Below the pieces are notes generated by a model that saw only the letters and a list, made by a program, of their open reading frames with translations, had not been told where the DNA came from and did not search any database. From NCBI RefSeq assembly GCF_001570965.1, contig NZ_BCSR01000031.1, forward strand, positions 1-35,080: DNA of 35,080 bases, given 5' to 3'. This document shows positions 15,591 through 22,751 of the stretch, piece after piece. This DNA comes from Janibacter corallicola NBRC 107790 (GTDB taxonomy: Bacteria > Actinomycetota > Actinomycetes > Actinomycetales > Dermatophilaceae). Position 1 is the stretch's first letter. Each line of letters opens with the position of its first letter. Position numbers and translations under genes: made by a program.

Positions 15591-17404
15591 GAGGTCTTGG
15601 CCAGGGTGGTCGGCGCTGACGCGGACTCCATCCAGTCTGCCGCTGCCTTTGGGGAGGCGTGCAGCACGCTGCCCACCTCGTCGGCGGCGATGTGGGGCAC
15701 GCCGACGCTGTTGACGAGCGGGTGGTCGGTGCCGTGCTTGTCCTCGGTCGGGGCGAAGAGTTCCTCCGACATCTTCTCGCCGGGGCGTAGCCCGGTGTAG
15801 GTGATCTCGATGTCCTGCCTCCCGGAGAGGTCGATCAGGGTCTCGGCGACCTCCTTGATCTTCATCGGCTCACCCATGTCCAGCACCATGACCTCACCAT
15901 CGCGCCCGATGGCGGCCGCCTGCAAGACGAGCTGGCACGCCTCGGGGATGAGCATGAAGTAGCGCTCGACCTCCGGGTGGGTCACCGTCACCGGTCCGCC
16001 CTGGTCGATCTGTGTGGTGAAGGCAGTGATGACCGAGCCGCGGGAGCCGAGGACGTTGCCGAAACGGACGCTGACGTACGTGCCCGCGTCCTTGTCGGCG
16101 AAGTCGGCCGTGAGGCGCTCGGTCACCCGCTTGCTGTGGCCCAGCACGCAGGTCGGGTTGGCCGCCTTGTCCGTCGAGACGTTGACGAAGGTGTTCACGC
16201 CGACGTGGCGGGCCGCCTGGAGGACGTTGAGGCTTCCCAGCACATTGGTCTTCCAGGCTTCTTCGGGGTACCGCTCGAGCAGGGGGAGGTGCTTGAGCGC
16301 GGCCGCGTGGAAGACGATGTCGGGTCGGTGGTGCTCGAAGACCTCGATCATCCGGGCTGCGTCGCGGATGTTGGCCAACACGATGTCGTCGGAGTCGAGC
16401 AGGCCCTGGCCCGAGACCGACAACTGGGTGGCGTGCAGGGCGGACTCGTCCCGGTCGAGCATGATCAGCCGATCCGGACCGAACTTGCTCAGCTGACGGC
16501 ACAGCTCGGACCCGATGGATCCTCCCGCCCCGGTCACCAGAACTGCGCGCCCGGAGAGCGTGTTGGTGATTGCCGTGGCATCCAGCTCGACCGGGCGGCG
16601 ACCGAGGAAGTCAGCCAGGTCCAGGTCGCGCAGGTCGCTGCCGCCGACGGTGCCGAGGAGCTCGTGGGCGGGAGGAAGGATCTGGGTGCGCATCCCGACG
16701 CGGCGGGCCGTATCGCGCAGGGTCCGAACCAGGTCCGGGCCGGCGCTCGGTACGGCGATGGCCAGCGTCGTCGCCTCGGTCTCCTCGGCGACTCTCGCGA
16801 TGTCCTTGGTCGTGCCGAGCACCTTGACACCGTCGATGCGCATGCGACGCTTGGCGCGGTCATCATCGATCAGGCCGACCGGGGCGACCCGGGAGTGACC
16901 TCGGACCAGGGCGCGGACCAACTGACGACCACCGTCGCCAGCGCCGAAGACGAGGACACGGGAGGTGGCCCTCACGGCAGGGTCGATGCGGCTGCGGACG
17001 GCGCGCAGTACGAAGCGGGCCCCGAACATCCCGAGCACACCCACGGCCCCGGCAAGGACGGGCAGGGATCGAGGTCCAAGGCTCCACGGACCGAGGACGG
17101 AGAGGAGCTGCAGCGGGACCATCCAAGCGACCACGGTCCGGACGAGGTCGGCGATCTCCTCGTAGGAGCCGCGTAGATGGCCGACGGCGTACGGCCCGAT
17201 GAGGATGCCGATGACCAGGTGCGCGCCGAGGGCGAGTGCGGTCAGCTCGCGCACCCCGGGTGCGAAGACCTGCTCGAAGGTGAAGTCGTAGCGCAGCAGG
17301 GCGGCGAAGAAGACCGCGATGGCGAGGACGGCCAGGTCGATGACTGCCCAGTACCACCGGTGGGACGCTCTGCCTTGGAGTGCTGTTGCTGCGCCTGTGC
17401 CCAC
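15587..17404 (-). CDS. Membrane-bound UDP-GlcNAc 4,6-dehydratase (PglF/WbpM/CapD-like)
   Basis: The GTG at 17404 gives 605 residues and has GGTGAGG six bases upstream; the longest frame (to 17473, ATG) adds 23 unlikely residues. The layout is the full PglF/WbpM architecture: four N-terminal membrane helices (about residues 15-130), a CoA-binding-like Rossmann domain with VLVFGAGDGGRQLVRAL, then the SDR dehydratase with VLVTGAGGSIGSELCRQL and FHAAALKHLPLLERYPEEA. The catalytic segment is NVSTDKAANPTCVLGHSK, where the family's usual MxxxK reads LxxxK. It makes UDP-4-keto-6-deoxy-GlcNAc for the adjoining aminotransferase. It is the first gene of the minus-strand operon, divergent from a BY-kinase gene. 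Confidence 0.92.
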   Translation of the reverse strand: MGTGAATALQGRASHRWYWAVIDLAVLAIAVFFAALLRYDFTFEQVFAPGVRELTALALGAHLVIGILIGPYAVGHLRGSYEEIADLVRTVVAWMVPLQLLSVLGPWSLGPRSLPVLAGAVGVLGMFGARFVLRAVRSRIDPAVRATSRVLVFGAGDGGRQLVRALVRGHSRVAPVGLIDDDRAKRRMRIDGVKVLGTTKDIARVAEETEATTLAIAVPSAGPDLVRTLRDTARRVGMRTQILPPAHELLGTVGGSDLRDLDLADFLGRRPVELDATAITNTLSGRAVLVTGAGGSIGSELCRQLSKFGPDRLIMLDRDESALHATQLSVSGQGLLDSDDIVLANIRDAARMIEVFEHHRPDIVFHAAALKHLPLLERYPEEAWKTNVLGSLNVLQAARHVGVNTFVNVSTDKAANPTCVLGHSKRVTERLTADFADKDAGTYVSVRFGNVLGSRGSVITAFTTQIDQGGPVTVTHPEVERYFMLIPEACQLVLQAAAIGRDGEVMVLDMGEPMKIKEVAETLIDLSGRQDIEITYTGLRPGEKMSEELFAPTEDKHGTDHPLVNSVGVPHIAADEVGSVLHASPKAAADWMESASAPTTLAKTS

Positions 17405-17604
17405 GTCTGACCTCACCGCTTCCTGAGAACCTTCCAACACCCCCCGATCTGCCGGCCCAAGTCTGACACACAAGAGTCCATCTCTCTCTCCGATCCATGT
17501 TGACTAGCCCCCGTCACGGATCTGACCGCGCCTATACTTGCCGCGGCGTCGGGGACGGTGCCGACCGTCCGAGTACATGGGCGGGCACACATCGAGGAGA
17601 GCGC
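17405..17604. promoter_or_regulatory. Divergent intergenic region driving the biosynthesis operon and a BY-kinase
   Basis: These 200 bases separate the starts of the ten-gene minus-strand operon and the plus-strand BY-kinase, so both promoters should lie here. A TATACT hexamer at 17533-17538 is a credible plus-strand -10 box, about 67 bases before the kinase GTG. A TTGACT at 17500-17505 is 27 bases from it, too far to be its -35 element. No repeat or clear operator was found. Confidence 0.45.
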
Positions 17605-19080
17605 GTGCCCCTGGAAGACCTGTGGAACCTGACCCGGCGGCACGTCGTGGCGATCGCGGTCTGCGCCCTGGTTGGTGTGCTCCTCGCCTTCGGATGGATG
17701 TTGCTCCAGCCCAAGGTCTACACGGCGAGTTCGTCCGGGTACGTCACCGCCGGTGGCGGACAGAGTCTGAGTGAGTCCTTCTCCTCCCAGACGCTTGCCC
17801 AGCAGAAGGCGCAGGCCTACGTCACCCTCTTCACCAACCGCAACGTCGCCAAGGCCGTGATCGACGAGCTCGGGTTGGACGCGACGCCCTCCGAGCTGGT
17901 CGACCGGATCACGGCCACGGTCCCGCCGGAAGGCGTGACCATCGACGTCACCGCCTCCGCCCCCACCGCGGCAGAGGCCCGTGACATCGCCGATGCCGTC
18001 GTCGGCGCCGCCGCCGACGAGGCTCGCACGATGGAGGAGACCGGGCCCACGACGGAGACCACCAACGCGCAGGGGAAGCAGGTCACGGTGGAGCCGCAGG
18101 CGCAGGTGGTCATCGCGCCGAGCGAGTCCCCGGTGCTGCCCTCCTCGCCGTCCTCGCCCGACCCCCTTCGCGTCCTGCCCATCGGCCTCGTCCTCGGCCT
18201 GCTGCTGGGGTATGCGGTCGCTGCGGTTCGCCACCACAACGACACCCAGGTGCGGCGGGTGGAAGACGTCGAGGCGATCACGTCCTCCGGTGTCATGGGC
18301 ATCCTCCCGATGAGCCAGGACCTCGGGTCGGAGCGGGGAGACGTCGCACGGACGAAGTCCTTCCACGAGCGGGAGGCGCTGCGCAAGGTGCGCACCAACC
18401 TGCGCTTCGTCGACGTCGACCACCAGCCGCGCTCCGTGGTCATCACCAGCGCCAAGCAGGGGGAGGGCAAGTCGACGGTGGCCGCCAACCTGGCCACAGT
18501 GCTCGCCGACGCCGGCGAGTCGGTCGTGCTCGTCGACGCCGACCTGCGTCGCTCGGCGGTGGCGCGGGCCTTCGACCTGAGCGACGACGTCGGACTGACC
18601 GAGGTGCTCGCCGGCACCGTCGAGCTCGGCGACGCGTTGCAGCCCAGTGACACCTCCGGGCTGCAGATCCTCGCCGCCGGGGCCACCCCGCCGAACCCGT
18701 CCGAGCTCCTCGGCTCCAAGCGGATGGAGACGCTCATCGCCCAGCTGAGCACGGAGCACATGATCATCCTCGACGCCCCGCCCGTGCTGCCCGTCACCGA
18801 CGCGACGCTCCTGACCCGCAGCGCCGACGGGGCCGTCCTCGTCGTCGCCGCCGGCACGACCCACCGTGAGGAGCTGGAGCGCACGGTGTCGTCACTGACC
18901 ACCGTCGGCGGGAAGCTGCTCGGTGCGATCCTCAACCAGGTCTCCACCAAGCGGATGGACCGGCTGCGGTACGGCGACGTCACCTACGGGTACGCGCAGG
19001 ACTACTCCTATGAGGCGGACTCCGCCGGTGACACGAAGCGCCGGGACGTGAAGGCGAAGCGGAGGAAGACGAAGGTCTGA
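17605..19080 (+). CDS. BY-kinase: polysaccharide co-polymerase/tyrosine autokinase
   Basis: The GTG at 17605 has GAGGAG six bases before it and gives 491 residues; the ATG at 17497 would add a non-conserved leader. Residues 1 to about 200 form a Wzz-like chain-length domain with two membrane helices (VVAIAVCALVGVLLAFGWML and a second before VRHHND). The C-terminal half is the P-loop kinase: ITSAKQGEGKSTVAANLA (Walker A), VVLVDADLRRS (Walker A') and MIILDAPPVLPVTDA (Walker B). A C-terminal tyrosine cluster (RYGDVTYGYAQDYSY) is the autophosphorylation tail. Such proteins set polymer length and export through cycles of phosphorylation. It is tail to tail with a paralogue at 19170-20573 across an 89-base gap. 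Confidence 0.92.
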   Translation: MPLEDLWNLTRRHVVAIAVCALVGVLLAFGWMLLQPKVYTASSSGYVTAGGGQSLSESFSSQTLAQQKAQAYVTLFTNRNVAKAVIDELGLDATPSELVDRITATVPPEGVTIDVTASAPTAAEARDIADAVVGAAADEARTMEETGPTTETTNAQGKQVTVEPQAQVVIAPSESPVLPSSPSSPDPLRVLPIGLVLGLLLGYAVAAVRHHNDTQVRRVEDVEAITSSGVMGILPMSQDLGSERGDVARTKSFHEREALRKVRTNLRFVDVDHQPRSVVITSAKQGEGKSTVAANLATVLADAGESVVLVDADLRRSAVARAFDLSDDVGLTEVLAGTVELGDALQPSDTSGLQILAAGATPPNPSELLGSKRMETLIAQLSTEHMIILDAPPVLPVTDATLLTRSADGAVLVVAAGTTHREELERTVSSLTTVGGKLLGAILNQVSTKRMDRLRYGDVTYGYAQDYSYEADSAGDTKRRDVKAKRRKTKV

Positions 19081-19092
19081 GGGTCTTCGAGG

Positions 19093-19139
19093 GGTCCCTT
19101 CGAGGCTTGCTTGCTTTGCAAGCGCGCACCTCAGGGACC
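19093..19139. terminator. Bidirectional hairpin between converging BY-kinase genes
   Basis: The arms GGTCCCT (19093-19099) and AGGGACC (19133-19139) pair, then GAGG (19102-19105) with CCTC (19129-19132), then GCTTGC (19109-19114) with GCAAGC (19118-19123) around a TTT loop. The long interrupted stem lies between two converging stops and would serve both strands. No T-run follows, as is common for actinobacterial terminators. Confidence 0.65.
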
Positions 19140-19165
19140 GGCCCTTCGCGCACCTCAGGGAGCGG
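19123..19165. repeat. Two near-identical 19-base direct repeats
   Basis: CGCGCACCTCAGGGA(C/G)CGG occurs at 19123-19141 and again at 19147-19165, five bases apart and differing at one position. The first copy forms the right arm of the hairpin between the BY-kinase genes. It may be the remnant of a duplicated hairpin or part of a dispersed intergenic repeat. Confidence 0.6.
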
Positions 19166-19169
19166 CGTT

Positions 19170-20573
19170 TCAGGGGGCGGTGGCTCCGACGGGCTCGGTG
19201 GTGGACTTCTTCTGCCCCTCGTCCGAGTAGTACCCGTAGTAGCCGCCGTAGCCGCCCGAGACCTTGTGGCCGACCCGGTTCAGGACCAGGCCGAGCAGCC
19301 GGCCGTCGACCGCGCCGAGGGCATCGAGGGTCGAGGAGAGCTGCTCCTTCTTCACGATCGTGGTCCCCGCGAGGACGAGCACGCCGTCGACCTTCGTGCT
19401 CAAGACCACCGCATCCGTGACCGGCAGGACGGGCGGGGTGTCGATGAGGACGTAGTCGTACTGGGCGGCCAGCTGCCGCAGCACCCTGTCCATGCGCTCC
19501 GAGGCGAGCAGCTCGCTCGGGTTCGGTGGGGTGGAGCCTGCGCCGAGGACCTCGAGGCCGTCCGTGCCGTAGGGCTGGACGACGTTGTCCAGGTCCGCGC
19601 GCTCGATGAGCACGTCGGTCAGGCCCGCCGCCCCCTCGAGGCCCAGGTACTCCATGAGCCGCGGACGACGCAGGTCCGCCTCGACGAGGCACACCCTCGA
19701 GCCGGACGTGGTCAGCGTCAGCGCGAGGTTGGCGATCGTCGTCGACTTGCCCTCGCCCGGGATGGACGAGGTGAGCAGCAGGGTGCGGGGCGGGTGGTCG
19801 GCGTCGAGGAACATCAGGTTCGTGCGCAGCGAGCGGAAGGCCTCGGACCGCGGTGAGGAGGGGTCGCTCTCGACGATGAGCGGCTCCTTGCGGGCCCTCG
19901 GGTCGTAGTGCACCGCGCCGACGACCGGCTCCTCGGTGATCTCGCGGACGTCCTCGTTGGTCCGCACGGTCGTGTCGAGGACATGCCGCAGCACTGCAAG
20001 TCCGAGCCCGACGAGCAGCCCCACAACGAGTCCGAGGGCGAGGTTGCGCAATGGACGTGGGCTCACAGGGGTGGTGTCGGCCTCGGCAGAGTGCACCTGG
20101 GAGACCTTGATCGGTGAGGCCTCGTTGGAGTTCGCCGGCCGTTCGATCGTGTCCACGACGTCGGGGAAGGACTTTCCGATGGCGGAGGCGACCTTCTTGG
20201 CATGCTGCGGCGAGGTGTCGGTGACTTCGACATCGAGCATGACGGTCTCCGGCGGGTTGGTGACCGTCGTCGAGTCCGCGATCTCCTCGGCGGTGGTCCC
20301 GTCGCCGAGCTCCTTGGCCACCGGCCGCAGCGTCCTCGGGGTCGTCAGCAGTTGGGCGTAGGACTTGACCCGCTCCTGGCTGAAGGTGCTGCCCTGCTGG
20401 AGCGCGACCGAGTCGTCAGCACCCGAGACCGAGACGAAGAACTGCACCGACGAGGCGTACTGCTTGGTCTGCAGGGCCGTCAGGAGACCGCTCAGGCCGA
20501 CGACGACGAGCGTCGTCACGGCGATGACGATCCAACGCTTGCGCAGGATCCTCAGGTAGTCGCGAATCTCCAC
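19170..20573 (-). CDS. BY-kinase paralogue: polysaccharide co-polymerase/tyrosine autokinase
   Basis: The product is 467 residues from the GTG at 20573, which has GGAGG ten bases upstream; the open frame continues to 20942 but there overlaps the divergent phosphatase gene. The Wzz-like part begins VEIRDYLRILRKRWIVIAV, with a second helix at LALGLVVGLLVGLGLAVLR. The kinase half has LTSSIPGEGKSTTIANLA (Walker A), CLVEADLRRPRL (Walker A', with Glu at the first acidic position) and VLIDTPPVLPVTDA (Walker B). The tail GGYGGYYGYYSDEG is a tyrosine cluster. It is clearly related to the kinase at 17605, sharing a TPPNPSELL segment. It is divergent from the phosphatase gene, a classic kinase/phosphatase pair. 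Confidence 0.92.
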   Translation of the reverse strand: MEIRDYLRILRKRWIVIAVTTLVVVGLSGLLTALQTKQYASSVQFFVSVSGADDSVALQQGSTFSQERVKSYAQLLTTPRTLRPVAKELGDGTTAEEIADSTTVTNPPETVMLDVEVTDTSPQHAKKVASAIGKSFPDVVDTIERPANSNEASPIKVSQVHSAEADTTPVSPRPLRNLALGLVVGLLVGLGLAVLRHVLDTTVRTNEDVREITEEPVVGAVHYDPRARKEPLIVESDPSSPRSEAFRSLRTNLMFLDADHPPRTLLLTSSIPGEGKSTTIANLALTLTTSGSRVCLVEADLRRPRLMEYLGLEGAAGLTDVLIERADLDNVVQPYGTDGLEVLGAGSTPPNPSELLASERMDRVLRQLAAQYDYVLIDTPPVLPVTDAVVLSTKVDGVLVLAGTTIVKKEQLSSTLDALGAVDGRLLGLVLNRVGHKVSGGYGGYYGYYSDEGQKKSTTEPVGATAP

Positions 20574-20648
20574 GTGCTCCAGACCTCCGTTGACAGACAA
20601 ACCCCGGGTGAGTCTGGCACAACCCGCCCGATCCGGCACGATAGCGCC

Positions 20649-21233
20649 ATGACCGTGCGCATCATGACCGTCTGCACCGGCAACATCTGCCGATCGCCCT
20701 ATGCCCAGCTGCGCCTCCAGCAGGAGCTGGACACGATCCGGCCCGGCACCTTCGAGGTGAGCAGCGCCGGGACCCATGCTCTCGTCGACCAGTCGGTCGA
20801 CCCGGGCAGCGTGCGCGTGCTGGGGGAGCGGGGCGTGGACTCCGACGGTTTCGCGGCCCGGCAGCTCGACGAGCGGATGCTCACGGACATCGACATCGTG
20901 TTGCCGCTGACCACCGCGCACCGCAAGATCGTGCTCAGCCACTCACCGCGCCACCTCAAGCGGAGCTACACCGTCACCGAGCTCGCCCGGCTGCTCGACG
21001 CCGCCGACGAGGCGCAGCCGTGGACCGAGCGGCTCGCGGAGGCGGTGACGCCGGAGGAGCGGTGGGCGGCGCTCCCTTCGCACCTGACGCGGCAGCGCGG
21101 GATCAGTCGGGTCGCGGAGGGGGAGGACGACATCGCCGACCCGTACCGGCAGGGGCCGGAGGCCTTCGAGGCGATGGCCGCGCAGGTCGATGCGGCGATC
21201 GAGCGGATCGTGGCCTTCGAGGAGCGCTTCTAG
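20649..21233 (+). CDS. Low-molecular-weight protein tyrosine phosphatase (Wzb-like)
   Basis: The 194-residue product carries the LMW-PTP P-loop VCTGNICRSP (Cys9, Arg15 in the CX5R signature) and the general-acid segment ADPYRQG near residue 165. It is longer than the usual 150-160 residues because of an insert before the DP motif. It should remove phosphate from the BY-kinase tyrosine tails and so reset polymer export. A TTGACA (20590-20595) lies upstream, without a good -10 at standard spacing. Its TAG stop and that of the converging gene at 21230 share a CTAG tetranucleotide. A role in other Tyr-P signalling cannot be excluded. Confidence 0.93.
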   Translation: MTVRIMTVCTGNICRSPYAQLRLQQELDTIRPGTFEVSSAGTHALVDQSVDPGSVRVLGERGVDSDGFAARQLDERMLTDIDIVLPLTTAHRKIVLSHSPRHLKRSYTVTELARLLDAADEAQPWTERLAEAVTPEERWAALPSHLTRQRGISRVAEGEDDIADPYRQGPEAFEAMAAQVDAAIERIVAFEERF

Positions 21234-21607
21234 GGGGCGGTGAGGACCGCGAGGATGCACAGCGTGGCCACGGCGATGGTCCCGGTGACGATCTGGTGGC
21301 CGACCCCCTTCGAGCGGGTCGTGGTGACCGGCTGGAGCATCTGGTGGGCGGTGAAGAGGCACAGCAGGATCATCGAGCCGGCCAGGGTCACTCCGACCAT
21401 GAGCTCGACGGTCTCGCCCGCCACGACCATCCCCGTGAGGACCGCTGCCGAGAGCAGGACCGCCACGGCGCTGAAGACGATCGCGAGGACGTTGTTGATC
21501 ACGACCCACGTGGGCGACGAGGCCGCAGGCTGGGCGGGACGAGGGTCCAGGAGCAGGGAGAGGGCGATCAGGGGTACGGCGACCACGCCCAACTCGTAGA
21601 CGCTCAC
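21230..21607 (-). CDS. Small integral membrane protein of unknown function
   Basis: The 125-residue product starts at a GTG with GAGGAG five bases upstream. It has about four hydrophobic helices: LGVVAVPLIALSLLL, then a segment around NNVLAIVFSAVAVLLSAAVL, then VGVTLAGSMILLCLFTAHQM, and TGTIAVATLCILAVLT at the C-terminus. No catalytic or binding motif is recognised. A TAATGT hexamer (21643-21648, minus strand) may be its -10 box. The stop overlaps the phosphatase stop in a CTAG. The regular ribosome-binding site and hydrophobic pattern argue for a real gene. Confidence 0.72.
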   Translation of the reverse strand: MSVYELGVVAVPLIALSLLLDPRPAQPAASSPTWVVINNVLAIVFSAVAVLLSAAVLTGMVVAGETVELMVGVTLAGSMILLCLFTAHQMLQPVTTTRSKGVGHQIVTGTIAVATLCILAVLTAP

Positions 21608-21737
21608 GGACGCTCCTCACCCCCTGGTGGACTGGACGAGGCACATTAGATCATCCGGGCGTGCCCCGGGCCGAGGGTCGACTCACGGAGCGAGAAGGTC
21701 GAGGTGATCGCGCGCAAGTTCGCAGGGTGATGGGCGC

Positions 21738-21743
21738 TAGGCT
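21738..21743 (+). promoter_or_regulatory. -10 box of a probably leaderless transcript
   Basis: TAGGCT (TANNNT) ends eight bases before the ATG at 21752. There is no ribosome-binding site between them, so transcription would start at or near the A of the start codon. No clear -35 hexamer is seen. Confidence 0.5.
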
Positions 21744-21751
21744 CCGGGACC

Positions 21752-22558
21752 ATGGCCCGACCCGGACAACGTCGCTCACCCGTCATCGCACTCGCCCTGG
21801 TGGTCGCACTCGCCGTGGTCGTGGCAGCCGTGTGGGCCTTCGTCCTCGTCGACTTCCGGCGGGCCGCCGCACCTGATGCCGCCGCCGCGGCCACCGCGAC
21901 CGGCTCGACGAAGGGGGCCGCCGCCGACGAGGGCGCCGCCGGGGGAGCGGGGAAGCACGCAGCCAAGAAGACGGTGAAGCAGGCCCGGAGCGCGCTCGCC
22001 GGTGAGGACCCCCGCGTGCTCGTGCTCGGCGACTCCACCGGCGACGGGCCGGACGAGTGGGTGCGGCTGTGGGCGCAGTCGGAGGGCCTCTACGTCTCGA
22101 ACTGGCAGGACGGCTACTACGCCGGGGCCGGCGACGAGACGGGGCTGTGGAATGCCTCGATGCAGGACGAGGCCACCGCCGACGACGCCGCCGAGGACTG
22201 GGAAACCGTGCGGCCGGAGAGCGACCCCGACGTCGTGCTGCTGAACTACGGGCACTACTACGACTCCGGTGACGAGGCCACCGAGTCGCTGGCGACGCTC
22301 CACGAGCAGCTCGAGGAGGACCTGCCCGACGCCGCGGTGCTCGTCGTGCTGCAGAACCCGGAGGCGGACGACGCCGATGCCCCCGTGCGCGAGGCGATCG
22401 GGCAGTGGGCGAAGGGGGCCGGCCTGCCCACGATCGACGTGGCGGCGGCCTTCGAGGAGTCCGACCTGCCGGCCGATGACCTGCGGCTGACGGACACCCA
22501 GCCCTCCGAGGCCGGGCAGGAGCTCTGGGTGGAGACGGTGCAGGACAGGCTGGGCTGA
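21752..22558 (+). CDS. Membrane-anchored SGNH-like protein with a degenerate catalytic block
   Basis: The 268-residue product has one N-terminal helix (VIALALVVALAVVVAAVWAFVLV) followed by an Ala/Gly-rich low-complexity linker, so the rest is probably outside the cell. From about residue 85 it looks like an SGNH/GDSL hydrolase: VLVLGDSTGDGPDEW is block I with the nucleophile Ser, and VVLLNYGHYYD sits where block III is expected. The C-terminal LTDTQPSEAGQELW aligns with block V (DxxHPxxxG), but the catalytic His is Gln. It may be a non-catalytic binder or use another residue. SGNH proteins often de-esterify or acetylate polysaccharides, and the nearby polymer locus suggests such a substrate. 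Confidence 0.7.
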   Translation: MARPGQRRSPVIALALVVALAVVVAAVWAFVLVDFRRAAAPDAAAAATATGSTKGAAADEGAAGGAGKHAAKKTVKQARSALAGEDPRVLVLGDSTGDGPDEWVRLWAQSEGLYVSNWQDGYYAGAGDETGLWNASMQDEATADDAAEDWETVRPESDPDVVLLNYGHYYDSGDEATESLATLHEQLEEDLPDAAVLVVLQNPEADDADAPVREAIGQWAKGAGLPTIDVAAAFEESDLPADDLRLTDTQPSEAGQELWVETVQDRLG

Positions 22559-22586
22559 ACGTGGTGGCGCCCCCAGAAGGCCGCCG

Positions 22587-22636
22587 CCGGTCGAGGTTCG
22601 AACGCTCGACTATTCGGTCGCTGGGACCTCGACCGG
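22587..22636. repeat. Palindromic intergenic element, copy 1
   Basis: CCGGTCGAGGT (22587-22597) pairs with ACCTCGACCGG (22626-22636), an 11-base perfect inverted repeat. Its centre contains CGCTCGACTATTC (22603-22615), the exact complement of the core of the palindrome at 23764-23811. The 10-mer ACCTCGAATC follows at 22641-22650 and is also the right end of that other palindrome. This supports a family of related palindromes flanking the AbiEi-like gene. Confidence 0.7.
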
Positions 22637-22751
22637 AGAAACCTCGAATCATGGCCCGGGCCGTCGTCCACAACTCCTCCCCGAAACAGGAGTTCTCCAC
22701 CGACCGCTGCCAAGGGCCCCGGTGCGGTGCGGGCGACGCGAGCGTGGGCCC

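Noticed and set aside
17500-17538. TTGACT and TATACT as a promoter pair before the first BY-kinase
   Set aside because: The spacing is 27 bases, too long for a standard sigma-70-type promoter; only the -10 is kept as a candidate.
17413-18864. A 483-codon minus-strand frame over the first BY-kinase
   Set aside because: The plus-strand gene has clear Walker motifs; the antisense text (repeats of GVGRGG-like composition) has none.
20574-20942. Extension of the second BY-kinase upstream of 20573
   Set aside because: It would overlap the divergent phosphatase gene and lacks conserved sequence; the GTG at 20573 has a GGAGG site.
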